NCBI GenBank assembly: GCA_046290815.1
Contig: JBKBUF010000014.1
Location: forward strand, 55,422-119,421
Origin: JBKBUF01 sp046290815
GTDB lineage: Bacteria; Bacteroidota; Bacteroidia; Cytophagales; Cytophagaceae
Reading direction: 5' to 3'
Length of the DNA: 64,000 nucleotides
Below are positions 63,799 to 64,000 of the stretch, in pieces. Position 1 is the first letter of the stretch. Every line of letters begins with the position of its first letter. The notes under the pieces were generated by a model. That model did not search any database, was not told the origin of the DNA, and worked only from the letters and a program-made list of their open reading frames with translations. A program made the position numbers and the translations under genes.

Positions 63799-64000
63799 AT
63801 GAAAACCTTTTTAGTAACTGTATTCTCCCTTATTTCTCTTTTAGTATTAGCTCAGGATCCCAAAGTAGGCCCAAATGAACCGTTGCTGATTTGTGTAGTG
63901 ACCGATGATCAGAATGTTCCTGAAAAGGATGCTGTTGTTATCGTAGAAAGTGAAGACAAAATTTTCAAAGCCACCGGTACAGTAAATATTGACGGAGAGT
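63799..64000 (+). CDS. Exported protein, N-terminal fragment (runs off the window)
   Basis: Sixty-seven residues are visible. A signal peptide (FLVTVFSLISLLVLAQD) is followed by a beta-type domain (PLLICVVTDDQNVPEKDAVV) of the carboxypeptidase-regulatory or bacterial Ig kind. I have seen this arrangement at the N-terminus of OmpA-family proteins, but nothing here proves it. The 164 bases upstream are AT-rich with a weak box (CATCTTTG) and no other feature. Confidence 0.65.
   Translation, partial: MKTFLVTVFSLISLLVLAQDPKVGPNEPLLICVVTDDQNVPEKDAVVIVESEDKIFKATGTVNIDGE

Overview
The window looks like chromosome of a low-GC gliding-type member of the Bacteroidota, probably Cytophagales-like. Reasons: several type IX secretion (T9SS) cargo proteins with type A or type B sorting domains, two PorP/SprF-family proteins, few Shine-Dalgarno sequences, several TAnnTTFG-style (TAnnTTTG) promoter boxes, and a housekeeping set (ffh, hisS, miaA, pfkA, pyruvate dehydrogenase E1 beta, YbaB) of Bacteroidota type. 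No rRNA, convincing tRNA, insertion sequence, prophage or CRISPR array was seen. The order-level placement is inference.

Layout. 1-2.2 kb: 5' part of a CcoI/FixI-type copper P-type ATPase and a DUF72 gene, both on the minus strand. 2.3-9.3 kb: a tight plus-strand operon, TMEM220-like gene followed by eboA-eboB-eboC-eboD-eboE-eboF, the conserved ebo cluster linked in cyanobacteria to moving metabolite precursors to the periplasm. 9.2-24.3 kb: a surface-adhesin locus with a 4051-residue T9SS type B protein carrying 37 tandem repeats of about 88 residues, a TPR/PD40 exported protein and a divergent PorP/SprF gene. 24.3-25.3 kb: a small lipoprotein gene flanked by imperfect direct repeats and trailed by 16 perfect copies of a heptamer. 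25.3-30.5 kb: a metallo-beta-lactamase-fold hydrolase, a small conserved gene, a lone receiver and a large hybrid histidine kinase. 30.6-33.7 kb: glycosyltransferase, miaA, pfkA.

33.8-42.9 kb: a Wzx-like flippase, a GT2 glycosyltransferase and a complete pseudaminic acid pathway (pseB, C, F, G, H, I) ending in a DUF115/Maf-like gene that could transfer the sugar. 42.9-45 kb: a T9SS type A cargo gene broken by two single-base frameshifts. 45.1-48.3 kb: hexapeptide acetyltransferase and YfhO-type membrane protein. 48.3-52.5 kb: a four-gene minus-strand unit: ECF sigma factor, one-TM anti-sigma-like protein, small T9SS type B protein, and a PorP/SprF barrel fused to an OmpA-type peptidoglycan-binding domain. 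This is the most unusual system in the window.

52.7-64 kb: ffh, pyruvate dehydrogenase E1 beta, an OmpA-like/TPR lipoprotein, a PspC-like small protein, GT2, YbaB, a T9SS type B protein translationally coupled to hisS, a small membrane protein, a 47-residue basic protein with clear promoter and terminator, a YfcE-like phosphoesterase and the start of another exported protein. Three themes recur: cell-surface display through T9SS, surface glycan synthesis, and short heptamer repeats placed just after stop codons.
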